From the NCBI GenBank assembly GCA_003165115.1, contig PLSJ01000295.1, forward strand, positions 1 through 6,932: a DNA stretch of 6,932 bases. Reading direction: 5' to 3'. This document shows, in pieces, positions 1 to 5,724 of this stretch. Under the pieces are notes generated by a model. It had not been told where the DNA came from and searched no databases. It saw nothing but the letters and a program-made list of their open reading frames with translations. The DNA comes from Syntrophaceae bacterium. Lineage in GTDB: Bacteria; Desulfobacterota; Syntrophorhabdia; Syntrophorhabdales; WCHB1-27. Each line of letters starts with the position of its first letter. Position 1 is the stretch's first letter. The translations under genes and the position numbers were made by a program.

Positions 1-385
1 TCGAGCAAAAGAAAGGGAGCTTCTCTTTTCTTGCAAGGTCGGAGATGGCGAGGGCGGTGGCGCTGTTGATGGTACCCATGATGACGTCCACCTTCTCTTT
101 GAGGATCAGCTCCTTCGCCATGTTGAGCCCTATGTCGGGCCTGAATTTCTCGTCCCTCGTCACGAACTCGATCTTCTTCCCCCTGATACCGCCCTTTGCA
201 TTGATCTCATTGACCACCAGCTTAAAACCGTCAAGCACATCCTGGGAAAAACCGGCGGGAGGGCCCGAATAGGTGTCGACGATCCCGACTTTGATCGTGT
301 TTCCCGCGGAGCCCGCCTGGGGCAGGACAAAAACACCGACGATGAATGCCGCCAAAATCACAACGAGTGCCACCGATTTTTTCAT
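1..385 (-). CDS. Liv-type ABC transporter periplasmic substrate-binding protein, N-terminal part (cut by window edge)
   Basis: Seen: the ATG at 385 opens a frame that stays open to the window edge, giving 128 residues. It starts with a Sec signal peptide: MKKS, a hydrophobic run over residues 5-21, then a cleavage-type site AGSA|G after residue 27. The mature part begins IKVGIVDTYSGP, followed by DGFKLVVNEINAKGGIRGKKIEF, a DVIMGTINSATALAISDLA stretch and KEKLPFF, which is the typical first lobe of the Peripla_BP_6/LivK fold. The ribosome site GGGAGGAG sits 8 bases before the ATG. Known: such proteins capture branched-chain or aromatic amino acids, amides or small carboxylates and deliver them to LivHMGF-type permeases. 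It follows the UxaA-type large subunit by 16 bases, so it probably shares the operon, with permease and ATPase genes expected further left. Inference: it imports the substrate of the enzymes encoded upstream. The ligand cannot be named. Confidence 0.9.
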   Translation of the reverse strand, partial: MKKSVALVVILAAFIVGVFVLPQAGSAGNTIKVGIVDTYSGPPAGFSQDVLDGFKLVVNEINAKGGIRGKKIEFVTRDEKFRPDIGLNMAKELILKEKVDVIMGTINSATALAISDLARKEKLPFFCS

Positions 386-401
386 GCGTTTCTCCTCCCT
401 T

Positions 402-1559
402 TCAGATATCAGGATGCCTCTTGAATATGGCAAAATCTCGCTGAAAGCATTTTTCCGCCTTTGTGAGCTTGCCCGACGCCACTGCCACGATCTCGTCGAA
501 AATCCTTTTTCCCGCCTGAGAGACCGGTTCTTTTCCCTCGAGGATCTTGCTTACGTCCATATCCATGTTGTCTCTCATACGGAGAAAGAGACCCCTGTTG
601 CCCGTAATCTTGATAACCGGTGCGATGGGGGAGCCCGCCGGACTTCCTCTGCCCGTGGTAAAAACGACTATCTGCGCGCCGCCCGCCACCATGCCGGTGA
701 GCTGTTCGATGTCATGGGCCGGCGTGTCCATGTAGACCAGGCCCTTGGAGCTTGGGTGAGACCCGTAGGTGATGAATTCCTGAATGGTGCCCGTCCCCGC
801 CTTGTAGATGCACCCGAGCGATTTCTCCTCGAGGGTGGTGATGCCGCCCGCTATGTTGCCCGGAGAAGGATTGACGTCTCTAAGGTTTTGCCCCCCCGCG
901 ATTGCCGCTTTCTCCCACCACTCCACTGCTCCCAGTATCTGCTTTCCCACCTGTGGGGTCCTCGCCCTCGCTGCAAGCAGGTGTTCGGCGCCTACTATCT
1001 CGGCGGTCTCGGAGAGTATCACCGTCCCCCCCTCTCCGACCATCATGTCGCTGGCGATGCCCACGGCCGGGTTCGAGGAAAGACCGGAGCTGTAATCAGA
1101 CCCGCCGCATTCGGTGCCGAGGATCAGCTCACCCAAAGGGATCGGCTCCCGGTCCAGCTTTGCCGCTTGCGCGAGCATCTCTTTTACTATCTTCCGCCCG
1201 AGGGCCGTCGTTTTTTTCGTGCCCCCCGCCTCCTGGATGACCAGGGACGCAACGCGCTTGCCCGTCGGGACAAGCTCACGCGCGATCTCGTCCGTGGTGA
1301 GGTGCTCGCAGCCGTTCCCTATAATCAGGACCGCCGCCACATTGGGGTTGGCGCCGAAGCCCGCGAGGGTCCTTTTGACCACCGGCCGGTCTTCTCCTAT
1401 CTGGCCGCAGCCGAAAATGTTCGGCAGATAGACGACCCCCTTCAGGCCCTGGGTAACGGCCTGGGCACAGCCCTGAGAGCATCCGACGCTGGGGATCACC
1501 AGCACATGGTTCCTTGTTCCCGCCTTGCCGTCCAGCCTGCGATAACCCTGGAAGTTCAT
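402..1559 (-). CDS. UxaA-family lyase, large (catalytic) subunit: altronate/galactarate dehydratase C-terminal domain or SuyB-like
   Basis: Seen: 385 residues from an ATG that overlaps the stop of the small subunit (ATGA at 1556-1559). A GAGGAG ribosome site lies 7 bases upstream. Family motifs run the whole length: GYRRLDGKAGTRN (5-17), PSVGC (23-27), FGCGQ (49-53), NPNVAAVLIIGNGCE (71-85), GTECGGSDYSSGLSSNPAVG (148-167), LSETAEIVGAEHLL (182-195), SLGCIYKAGTG (247-257), MDTP (277-280) and VFTTGRGSP (299-307). The DNMDMDVSKILEG stretch is at 330-342. Known: this fold eliminates water from altronate or galactarate (UxaA, GarD), or sulfite from (2R)-sulfolactate (SuyB); the sugar-acid enzymes use divalent metal. 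In E. coli UxaA the SAF domain and this domain are one chain of about 495 residues. Here they are separate genes, as in SuyAB. The cytoplasmic complex with the small subunit is inferred. Which leaving group it removes cannot be decided from motifs alone. Confidence 0.92.
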   Translation of the reverse strand: MNFQGYRRLDGKAGTRNHVLVIPSVGCSQGCAQAVTQGLKGVVYLPNIFGCGQIGEDRPVVKRTLAGFGANPNVAAVLIIGNGCEHLTTDEIARELVPTGKRVASLVIQEAGGTKKTTALGRKIVKEMLAQAAKLDREPIPLGELILGTECGGSDYSSGLSSNPAVGIASDMMVGEGGTVILSETAEIVGAEHLLAARARTPQVGKQILGAVEWWEKAAIAGGQNLRDVNPSPGNIAGGITTLEEKSLGCIYKAGTGTIQEFITYGSHPSSKGLVYMDTPAHDIEQLTGMVAGGAQIVVFTTGRGSPAGSPIAPVIKITGNRGLFLRMRDNMDMDVSKILEGKEPVSQAGKRIFDEIVAVASGKLTKAEKCFQRDFAIFKRHPDI

Positions 1560-1849
1560 AATATTTCTCCTCGCGAGTGGCTGGCCACGTTGTGCGTATG
1601 CACGTGCTCTCCCCGCGTGATCCGCACGGTGCTCTGTCCGATGGCCTGTCCGTACTTGATCACCAGGCCGCCCTTTTCTATGTCCTCCAGGGCGAATTTG
1701 TGACCCATGGGTATATCGGAGAGAATCTTCGTCTTCTCGACCTTGCCCCGGACTTCCACGGAGACGTAATCGCCCGCCTTGAGCGGACCGAGCGCCGTTG
1801 CCACATTATCTTTTTCGTTGATGACGATTGCCTCTATTTTGCCCTGCAC
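1556..1849 (-). CDS. UxaA-family lyase, small SAF-domain subunit (UxaA N-terminal domain or SuyA-like)
   Basis: Seen: 97 residues from a GTG start at 1849. The start is fixed by an AGGAGGAG ribosome site 3 bases upstream of the GTG, and the nearby upstream ATG is out of frame. Family motifs: NEKDNVATAL (11-20), a GHKFALEDI stretch with H50 and K51, GLVIKYGQAIG (61-71) and GEHVHTHN (80-87). These match the SAF domain that forms the N-terminus of altronate dehydratase and the alpha subunit of sulfolactate sulfo-lyase. Known: in this family the small domain pairs with the large domain to complete the lyase. The stop codon overlaps the start of the large subunit by four bases, so translation is likely coupled and gives matched amounts of the two chains. 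Transcription comes from the dehydratase/racemase genes 35 bases upstream. The family call is firm; the substrate is open. Confidence 0.92.
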   Translation of the reverse strand: MQGKIEAIVINEKDNVATALGPLKAGDYVSVEVRGKVEKTKILSDIPMGHKFALEDIEKGGLVIKYGQAIGQSTVRITRGEHVHTHNVASHSRGEIL

Positions 1850-1884
1850 GTCTCCTCCTCATTTGGCGTATGACGCGGGTGAGA

Positions 1885-3186
1885 TTACTGCTCCCACGCG
1901 GTGATCGGGACAATGAGGCCGCCCGATGGAAATATGGCGACCTGTGCCTTTGGGTGAGCTTTTTGGAGCAGTCCCAGGCCTTCCTCGAGAGATGCCGCGT
2001 GTTCGAACCCCATCGTGGCGGCCTGGTCGCGAGAGACCAGGGGCGACACGAAAACCGTTCGTATCCGGGGGCGTATGATCACGCATTTCATGGCCATATT
2101 GAACTCCACGGGTTTGTCCGGGAGAAAGGGCATCCCCCTCGACATGGCGTCCCTCACGTACTCCGCGGAACGGTCGTGGGACCTCTCCCTGACGATGTCA
2201 AAGGAGCCGATAAACTCATCCGACACGGGGGTCACGGTGGGGGCCATCAGGAGGATCGCCCCGGTCTCTTTCGTGACGACGTCGGTTGCGCTCAAACCCT
2301 TGCAGAACTGGTGGGCATGGGTATGGGGATAGGTCGAGGCAATCGTGACATCGACCTTCTCGTCGAACCTGGCCCCGAGCTCCTCGAAGCAGATATCGAC
2401 CGCCACCCCGAAAGCCTCCTCCAGGCTGCCGCCTACGATGCGTATAAGCTCCGCCTTCTGGTTGTAGACGCAGTTTATGGAAAAAGTGAGCCCCACGGCC
2501 CGGGCGACCCTCATGCAGTCTTCGTGGAAGGGGTTCCCCTTTGTAAGCCCGGCGACGGCACGCGGATCAATCGTGTGCGTCATGTGGTGGGCCCTTATGA
2601 ACTCAAAATTGGAAACGCCGGGCATGATAATCTTCGGTCCGCCCCCGTATCCCGCCATCGGGTGGGGCAGGATGGAGCTGAGGCCTATCTTCACATCCGC
2701 CCGCGCGACCTCCGGGTTGATTTTCAGCACCCTCTTGTCACCGGGGATCCGCACTTGTACGAGGTCGGTCTGCCACGCATCGTGCTGCACTATCCTGTAG
2801 CTCGCCGCGACATCCTTCCCCAGCCTTGTCTCAAGGTCTTCCTTTTTCATCGGAACGTGGGTTCCCAGGGCGACGACGATGGTGATATTCTCGCGCGAAA
2901 CACGGCCTTCAGCCAATTGAGGGAGCAAGACCGCAAGGATCTCCGCCACCGGGGTGGGGCGGGTCGCGTCGTCCACGATGACGGCAACCCTACTCGCGCC
3001 GGTCACCAGCTCTTTCAACGGCGGTGCGCCTACGGGCCGAGTCAGGACATCGAGGGTCAATTGCGCGACCGAGGGCAAGGGGCCTGCCTCCTTGCTTTCC
3101 ACGAAATGGGAAACGGCCCATCCTTCAGGGAGTGAGAAAAATTCTTTCTTGTCCCGGCTCAGATCGAGATGATACTTTTCCTTCAC
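1885..3186 (-). CDS. larA: LarA-family nickel-pincer 2-hydroxyacid racemase/epimerase
   Basis: Seen: 433 residues from a GTG start with GGAGG 7 bases upstream. Lactobacillus LarA is about 424 residues. The active-site pattern is complete: DDATRP with D73 and R76, ALGTH ending in H110, PHPMAGYGGGPK with H175 and K185, and RAHH with H201. The spacings H175-K185 (10) and K185-H201 (16) equal those of LarA H174, K184 and H200. In LarA, K184 carries the pyridinium thioamide nickel cofactor and H200 is a nickel ligand. Known: LarA homologues invert the 2-hydroxyl centre of lactate, malate, other 2-hydroxy acids or sugar acids, and need LarB, LarC and LarE to make the cofactor; none of these is in the window. 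It lies between a dehydratase and a split UxaA-type lyase, 31 and 35 bases from each. Inference: it acts on the dehydratase or lyase substrate rather than on lactate. The gene symbol denotes the family only. Confidence 0.92.
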   Translation of the reverse strand: MKEKYHLDLSRDKKEFFSLPEGWAVSHFVESKEAGPLPSVAQLTLDVLTRPVGAPPLKELVTGASRVAVIVDDATRPTPVAEILAVLLPQLAEGRVSRENITIVVALGTHVPMKKEDLETRLGKDVAASYRIVQHDAWQTDLVQVRIPGDKRVLKINPEVARADVKIGLSSILPHPMAGYGGGPKIIMPGVSNFEFIRAHHMTHTIDPRAVAGLTKGNPFHEDCMRVARAVGLTFSINCVYNQKAELIRIVGGSLEEAFGVAVDICFEELGARFDEKVDVTIASTYPHTHAHQFCKGLSATDVVTKETGAILLMAPTVTPVSDEFIGSFDIVRERSHDRSAEYVRDAMSRGMPFLPDKPVEFNMAMKCVIIRPRIRTVFVSPLVSRDQAATMGFEHAASLEEGLGLLQKAHPKAQVAIFPSGGLIVPITAWEQ

Positions 3187-3217
3187 CTTTCACCCTCCTC
3201 TCGAAACGTTTCTCCGG

Positions 3218-4882
3218 TCACTCGAGATAGGCCCCCTTGTCGGCGCTTGTCACATATTTTGCAAAATGCGCGAGATAGCCTTTCGTGACCTTTGGCGCGG
3301 GTGGCTTCCACGACGCCAATCTCTCTGCTATCTGATCGTCCGTAAGCTCTACGCTCACCCTTCTGGCGGGTATGTCTATGTCGATAATGTCTCCGTCACG
3401 AAGCACCGCTATCGGGCCGCCCGATGCCGCCTCGGGGACGAGGTGTCCCACGCAGGGACCGCCGGAGGTCCCGGAGAACCTTCCGTCGGTGAGTATGGCA
3501 ATCGATGTGTCGAGTCCCAAATCGACGAGCATCCAGGTTGCCATGATCATTTCCCTCATTCCCGGTCCCCCTTTGGGGCCTTCGTAGCGAATGACCAGGA
3601 CCTCGCCCGCCTTGACCTTCCCGGCGAGCAACGCATCGATACAGTCTTCCTCCTGCTCGAAGATCCTCGCGGGACCCCGGTGTTGTTGCATCTCCGGTCT
3701 TACCGCGGTCTGTTTCACCACCGCCGTGCCCAGGTTTCCCTTCAGCACCGCGATACCGCCGTTCGGGCCCTTGGGGTCGGACAGGGGCCGGATGACCTCG
3801 GTGTCCCTGACCTCGGCGGTCTTCAGGTTGTCAGCGAGGGACGTGCCGCTCGCGGTCATGACGTTTCCGTCCAGCAGGCCCTCCATCGACTTCATCACCG
3901 CCTGCAACCCCCCGGCGCGCTCGAAATCCTCCATGAGGTACTTGGGGTCCGACGGCTTGATCTCCATGATCGAGGGAGTCTGCCGGCTTATATCCTCAAA
4001 ATCGTCGAGGGTGAAGGGATAATCGAGCTCATGGGCGATAGCGGGGAAATGGAGGGTCAGGTTGGTGGAGCCGCTCGTTGCGCAGCAGACCTTGACCGCG
4101 TTCGTGAAGGCCGCGGGCGTCATGATGTCGCGGGCCTTTATCTCTTTCCACAAGAGTTCCATCACCTTGCGGCCGGCCTCCTCGGCCAGTTTCTCCAGGG
4201 CGGGGTCCGTGGCGCAGAGCGCGGAGTTCCCCGGCAGCGAAAGGCCAAAGGCCTCGGCGGCGATACACATGCTGTTTGCCGTCCCCATGAGACAGCACGC
4301 ACCGGGGCCCGGGCAGACGTAGCCCTCGATCTCCCGCAGCTCCTCCTTTCCGATCTTGCCCTGTCTGTACATGACGAAGTACTTTCCCATGGAAGAGCAA
4401 TCAAGCCGCTCCCCCTTGTAGTGACCCGAGGGCATGTAGCCGCCGGTAAAGACGACCGTGGGCAAATTGCATCGGGCGGCGGCCATGATGAGGCCCGGCA
4501 CGATCTTGTCGCAGGTGCCTATCATGACGGCGGCATCGTAGCTTGCATGTTCTACCATCATCTCCACGGAGGCCGCGATGAGGTCCCGGCTGGGGAGCAC
4601 ATATTTGAAACCCTCGTTCCCGCTCCCCTGACCGTCACAGGGGGCGAGGACGTTGAAAATGGTGGCCAGTCCCCCGGCCTCCCTGACGCCGCGCTTGACG
4701 GCCGCCGCAATGCGGTCGAGGTGCACGGACCCCGGCAATATCTCGTTCCATGTGTTCGCAATGGCGATGAGGGGTTTTTCCAGGTCTTCATCGGTTGCGC
4801 CCATCGACTTGAGAAAGACCCTGCGCATGTAGTACTGTGGTACTTCAGGGGTCAGGCCTTTGCTTCTCAGCTTAATGCCCAT
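3218..4882 (-). CDS. ilvD: IlvD/Edd-family Fe-S dehydratase (dihydroxy-acid or sugar-acid dehydratase)
   Basis: Seen: 554 residues if translation starts at the ATG at 4882, which has GGAGG 5 bases upstream. An in-frame TTG at 4894 would add four residues but would place the ribosome site inside the gene. Numbered from that TTG, the likely cluster cysteines are C86 (PCDGQG), C128 (GTCDK) and C200 (PGPGAC). K130 of CDK is the lysine carbamylated in characterised members. TDGRFSG, with S474 as the usual catalytic serine, is followed by GHLVPEA and GGPIAVLRDGD. Known: the family dehydrates 2,3-dihydroxy acids, in valine/isoleucine synthesis (IlvD) or on sugar acids (Edd, arabinonate, xylonate). 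Odd points: CDGQGSGNEG replaces the more usual CDGIAMGH-type stretch, and a second cysteine (C201) follows C200 where glycine is common. It leads the operon with the nickel racemase and UxaA-like lyase and no ilvBNC-type gene is visible, so a catabolic substrate is as likely as the biosynthetic one. Confidence 0.9.
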   Translation of the reverse strand: MGIKLRSKGLTPEVPQYYMRRVFLKSMGATDEDLEKPLIAIANTWNEILPGSVHLDRIAAAVKRGVREAGGLATIFNVLAPCDGQGSGNEGFKYVLPSRDLIAASVEMMVEHASYDAAVMIGTCDKIVPGLIMAAARCNLPTVVFTGGYMPSGHYKGERLDCSSMGKYFVMYRQGKIGKEELREIEGYVCPGPGACCLMGTANSMCIAAEAFGLSLPGNSALCATDPALEKLAEEAGRKVMELLWKEIKARDIMTPAAFTNAVKVCCATSGSTNLTLHFPAIAHELDYPFTLDDFEDISRQTPSIMEIKPSDPKYLMEDFERAGGLQAVMKSMEGLLDGNVMTASGTSLADNLKTAEVRDTEVIRPLSDPKGPNGGIAVLKGNLGTAVVKQTAVRPEMQQHRGPARIFEQEEDCIDALLAGKVKAGEVLVIRYEGPKGGPGMREMIMATWMLVDLGLDTSIAILTDGRFSGTSGGPCVGHLVPEAASGGPIAVLRDGDIIDIDIPARRVSVELTDDQIAERLASWKPPAPKVTKGYLAHFAKYVTSADKGAYLE

Positions 4883-4892
4883 GTCATCCTCC
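4883..4892 (-). promoter_or_regulatory. Ribosome binding site that fixes the dehydratase start
   Basis: GGAGG occupies 4892-4888 (minus strand), followed by the five-base spacer ATGAC and then the ATG at 4882. The alternative TTG at 4894 overlaps this site and has only a T-rich, Shine-Dalgarno-free stretch directly before it. The ATG is therefore preferred. Confidence 0.75.
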
Positions 4893-4922
4893 AAAAAAGA
4901 AGGGCGAAGGGGAAACCCTCGC
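4893..4922 (-). promoter_or_regulatory. Leader hairpin with U-tract ahead of the dehydratase (possible attenuator)
   Basis: On the minus strand GCGAGGG (4922-4916), a UUU loop and CCCCUUCGC (4912-4904) can pair as four plus three base pairs with a two-base bulge. Five bases follow and then six U (4898-4893), directly before the GGAGG ribosome site. The layout resembles a weak intrinsic terminator or a structure that could affect initiation. The bulge and the distance to the U-tract make it imperfect, so this is only a possibility. Confidence 0.25.
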
Positions 4923-4951
4923 TCAAGAATTAAAGGGTAGGGTACCTGTTG

Positions 4952-4979
4952 ATTATACCAGAACGCCTTTACAAGTTAA
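4952..4979 (-). promoter_or_regulatory. Predicted sigma70-type promoter of the dehydratase/racemase/lyase operon
   Basis: On the minus strand a perfect -10 hexamer TATAAT (4957-4952) is preceded by TGG, giving the full extended -10 TGnTATAAT. A 4/6 match to the -35 consensus, TTAACT (4979-4974), lies 16 bases upstream. The predicted transcript start is near 4945, giving a leader of about 60 bases before the dehydratase ATG. It sits in the only sizeable non-coding gap of the window, exactly where the five-gene operon should begin. No clear operator palindrome overlaps it. Confidence 0.6.
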
Positions 4980-5031
4980 AACCATTTCGTTTTTCACGAC
5001 GGGGAGTGGGATACGCGGCGGGGATATGTCG

Positions 5032-5601
5032 TTACGGCGCTTTTTTTTCCTCTTTTGCGAGAGAGATCAGCTCGCCGACAATCCTCCTCCTTTCGTCCTT
5101 GTCGAATGGGGATACCGACAGCAGCTCCAGCAATCGCAAGCCGTCCGTCGCGATGGCAATGACTGCCGCTCGCTCGAACCGGAGCCCGTTTTCGGTCAAT
5201 TCATCCATGAGCTTTCTGTACTCCTCCTTGGCGGGCGCGAGGAGCCCTGGATCGTGCGCCCCCGAGGCAAGAATGGCGGCGGTACGGGCCCTCGCCGCTT
5301 TGTCAACCTCCTCCGGTTTCTCCAGAGATGAGAGCACGTGCGCGACGATTTCCCGTTCCGTGCCTTCCGCGAGCTCGGCGCGTTTTTTTGCCCTGCGCAT
5401 TTTCATCCGTTCCATGAGACGATCGAGCATAGCCTTGAGAAGCGCTTCCTTGTCGGGGAAGTGATAGAGAAGTCCGCCCCGGCTTAAGCCCGCCTTCAGG
5501 GCAACGGCATCGAAGGTCAAGTGTCCGGCCCCAAACTCGATAACCACCCGCTCGGCGGCGTCGATGATCCTTTCTCTGGCGCTGCCCGAATGATGGCCCA
5601 T
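5032..5601 (-). CDS. TetR/AcrR-family transcriptional repressor
   Basis: Seen: 189 residues, the usual TetR length, starting at an ATG 8 bases or less after a GGGGGG run. The N-terminal DNA-binding domain is clear: RERIIDAAERVVIEFGAGHL (9-28), then the helix-turn-helix TFDAVALKAGLSRGGLLYHF (29-48) and PDKEALLKAM. The remaining residues are an all-helical ligand-binding and dimerisation domain with an ATDGLRLLELLSVSPFD stretch (151-167), a pattern common in TetR proteins. The C-terminus is lysine-rich (KEEKKAP). Known: TetR repressors usually control adjacent genes and are released by a small ligand. It lies 12 bases after the small membrane protein gene and is probably co-transcribed with the efflux genes, so autoregulation of that operon is the simplest inference. 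The downstream catabolic operon, whose promoter lies about 60 bases beyond its stop codon, is a second possible target. Confidence 0.9.
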   Translation of the reverse strand: MGHHSGSARERIIDAAERVVIEFGAGHLTFDAVALKAGLSRGGLLYHFPDKEALLKAMLDRLMERMKMRRAKKRAELAEGTEREIVAHVLSSLEKPEEVDKAARARTAAILASGAHDPGLLAPAKEEYRKLMDELTENGLRFERAAVIAIATDGLRLLELLSVSPFDKDERRRIVGELISLAKEEKKAP

Positions 5602-5613
5602 GTCAGCCCCCCG

Positions 5614-5718
5614 TTATTTTCTCTCTCGTCTCTTACCGAGCCATCCTTGCAAAACCTTGACGACGATCAAAGCCAAAAGCGCAACGTACACGCCGATCCA
5701 CAGAATGGTTGCACGCAT
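5614..5718 (-). CDS. Small single-span membrane protein in the efflux operon (34 residues, unrecognised)
   Basis: Seen: ATG at 5718, TAA at 5614-5616, 34 residues. It opens MRATILWIGVYVALLALIVV, one hydrophobic span over roughly residues 4-23, continues with KVLQGWLG and ends in the strongly basic tail KRRERK. By the positive-inside rule the tail should be cytoplasmic and the N-terminus periplasmic. The start is 6 bases after the stop of the outer-membrane factor and the stop is 12 bases before the repressor start, so the frame fills the gap almost exactly. The ribosome site is weak (GTGAGTGA-like, within the end of the preceding gene), which suggests reinitiation or coupling. I recognise no family. 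Known analogy: AcrZ is a small single-span protein that binds the RND pump AcrB. A similar accessory role here is inference from position and shape only. It could also be a chance frame, though the fit to the gap argues against that. Confidence 0.6.
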   Translation of the reverse strand: MRATILWIGVYVALLALIVVKVLQGWLGKRRERK

Positions 5719-5724
5719 ATGGCG

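Noticed and set aside
273..1703. Plus-strand open frame of 476 codons opposite the UxaA-type subunits
   Set aside because: Shadow of the large subunit and part of the small subunit; no family motifs, no ribosome site, and skewed Arg/His/Pro composition.
1828..3135. Plus-strand open frame of 435 codons opposite the LarA-family gene
   Set aside because: Shadow of a gene whose active-site residues are all present on the minus strand.
4892..4894. TTG as the start codon of the dehydratase
   Set aside because: It overlaps the GGAGG site that correctly serves the ATG at 4882 and has no ribosome site of its own.
3266..4933. Long plus-strand open frame of 555 codons opposite the dehydratase
   Set aside because: The minus strand carries an unmistakable IlvD/Edd protein over the same span. 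The plus-strand translation has no recognisable motif and is rich in Arg, His and Gly, as expected for an antisense shadow in GC-rich DNA.
4981..5031. Possible rho-independent terminator after the TetR gene
   Set aside because: Only a five-base AAAAC/GTTTT pairing and direct GGGATA repeats are present; there is no GC-rich stem followed by a T-run on the minus strand.
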